From Bacteroidia bacterium (GTDB lineage: Bacteria; Bacteroidota; Bacteroidia; B-17B0; Aurantibacillaceae): DNA of 64,000 nt. Numbering within the stretch: the first letter of the stretch is position 1; every line of letters begins with the position of its first letter. Position numbers and translations under genes: made by a program. The DNA is taken from positions 1-64,000 of the forward strand of contig JAEUTN010000016.1 of the NCBI GenBank assembly GCA_016787895.1, written 5' to 3'. Under the pieces are notes generated by a model, which worked only from the letters and a program-made list of their open reading frames with translations, was not told the origin of the DNA and did not search any database. Of this stretch, positions 63,068 through 64,000 are shown in pieces.

Positions 63068-64000
63068 ATGGAAAAAACAAGCTTTGAATTTAATGAACAT
63101 CAAACACTTGAGAAACTAAGGCACTATTTGCCTTCCCAGGCTCCATTAAAGGATTTTATTCACCACAATACATTACATGCCTTTCAGCATGAGAATTTTA
63201 ACAAAGCACTGAACGAGGCCTCTGCCCTATTTGGTTACAGGGTCAGTTTATCCCTTCACGAATACAGGCAACTGTTTCAGAAGGGCAAAATCAGCGAAGC
63301 CATACTCGATCGCCTGCTCCACGAAAAGAAAGGCGAAAAAGCCCGGGAGTGGAAACGTAAACTTATACAAGGCAATTTCACTTCGCATCACAAAACAAGA
63401 ATAGGAGAATTGCGAAAGAACTGGAAAACCCTTTACAATTACGATCTTGAACTGGATGTACAACCCTTGTTGTTCCGTTTGCTCTGCAGTTTTCTCGACC
63501 AGGGCATCTCCATTTGGAATTACCCTGTACCACATAAAAGCTTTCTGGATTCGGTAAGGGAATTGCAGAAAAATTCCTTTGGCGGATTGTTCAGCAGCAA
63601 ACGCGTTGTACACCTCTTACTCGATAAAAACACCAGCATCGAACAACTGCTTCACCTTTTGGTGGGGGATGTTTCACTTTTTGAGTATTATTTGTTCGAC
63701 CAGCAGTTCTCCCACCAGGGTTGGTCGGGTATGGCTGCTGTACTCGAAAAACAGCCTGATACCCTGCTCGACAAACGAAAAATTCAACTGAAAGAATTTA
63801 TTCTTATAGAGTTGTTACTTGAAATTGAGGCCCTTGATAAAAAGTTTAACCAAAACTGGGCTCCTCTGGCCAGCCGCCTTCCCGTGTATCCCAAACCTCT
63901 CTTTTCAAAAGTGGAAATGAGTGAGTTTATGGAACTGCATTTGCTTTGGCAGGAAGCCTTTGAATGGTCGTATTACGATGAGGTGCTGGCCGGTTTGCAT
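63068..64000 (+). CDS. dabA: DabA (DUF2309) inorganic carbon transporter subunit, N-terminal part
   Basis: The first 311 residues of an open frame that continues past the window. The opening QAPLKDFIHHNTLHAF is the DUF2309 family signature. DabA proteins (about 800 residues) resemble beta-carbonic anhydrases and work with the membrane partner DabB to accumulate bicarbonate. The zinc ligands lie further downstream and cannot be checked. DabB is not in the window, so it may follow downstream. Confidence 0.9.
   Translation, partial: MEKTSFEFNEHQTLEKLRHYLPSQAPLKDFIHHNTLHAFQHENFNKALNEASALFGYRVSLSLHEYRQLFQKGKISEAILDRLLHEKKGEKAREWKRKLIQGNFTSHHKTRIGELRKNWKTLYNYDLELDVQPLLFRLLCSFLDQGISIWNYPVPHKSFLDSVRELQKNSFGGLFSSKRVVHLLLDKNTSIEQLLHLLVGDVSLFEYYLFDQQFSHQGWSGMAAVLEKQPDTLLDKRKIQLKEFILIELLLEIEALDKKFNQNWAPLASRLPVYPKPLFSKVEMSEFMELHLLWQEAFEWSYYDEVLAGLH

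Overview
The window is chromosomal DNA from a member of the Bacteroidota, most like a flavobacterium- or sphingobacterium-type environmental lineage. The evidence is direct. At least seven secreted proteins carry type IX secretion C-terminal sorting domains (three of the gliding-associated type B, four of type A). There is a PorP/SprF-family protein. Exact matches to the Bacteroidota promoter -7 box (TAnnTTTG) lie just upstream of many genes, and gene starts almost never show a Shine-Dalgarno sequence. I saw no tRNA, rRNA, insertion sequence, phage gene or CRISPR array.

Layout. 1-885: 3' end of a giant type-B T9SS adhesin. 1.1-5.7 kb: housekeeping (FAH-family hydrolase, L-2-hydroxyglutarate oxidase, DapA, a phosphoribosyltransferase, a SpoIIE-type phosphatase). 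5.7-12.2 kb: surface polysaccharide and LPS genes (O-antigen ligase/polymerase, chain-length regulator, flippase, glycosyltransferase, Kdo transferase). 12.2-13.7 kb: a predicted outer membrane barrel and a LolD/MacB-like ATPase. 13.7-19.9 kb: accessory-looking DNA with structured intergenic elements, an AT-rich patch holding a Cys-rich secreted protein preceded by a short ORF with an unusually perfect Shine-Dalgarno, and a 1489-residue adhesin whose composition changes abruptly inside the gene. 19.9-24.3 kb: YceI/MarR pair, then a membrane glycosyltransferase and two methyltransferases. 24.4-27.6 kb: secreted and outer membrane proteins. 27.8-31.1 kb: divergent katG (with signal peptide) and oxyR. 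31.2-34 kb: methyltransferase-glycosyltransferase fusion and an amino acid permease. 34.5-38.9 kb: adhesin plus PorP/SprF. 39-42 kb: Nat-type ABC exporter and a DUF502 protein. 42-45.7 kb: a three-gene envelope module and a PD40 protein. 45.8-50.3 kb: SGNH hydrolase, SerC, WG-repeat protein. 50.4-53.3 kb: two small genes, a Nudix hydrolase and RibBA. 53.4-59.3 kb: two convergent type-A T9SS proteins. 59.4-62.5 kb: STAS and Fur-family pair, NlpC/P60 peptidase, S41 peptidase. 62.6 kb to the end: a small membrane protein directly upstream of a DabA (DUF2309) inorganic-carbon transporter gene that runs off the window.

Much of the window builds or decorates the cell surface: polysaccharide export, T9SS cargo and a T9SS-associated membrane protein, LPS core synthesis and envelope ABC transporters. 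Regulation seems local. A MarR regulator sits beside a palindromic operator at yceI, OxyR is divergent from katG, and a Fur homologue shares an operon with a STAS protein. Promoter boxes often lie 4-10 bases from the start codon, so several mRNAs should be nearly leaderless. No complete, clearly new system is visible. The best candidates for new biology are the Shine-Dalgarno/short-ORF unit at 14.2 kb, the structured intergenic elements, the three-gene envelope module and the small gene beside dabA.
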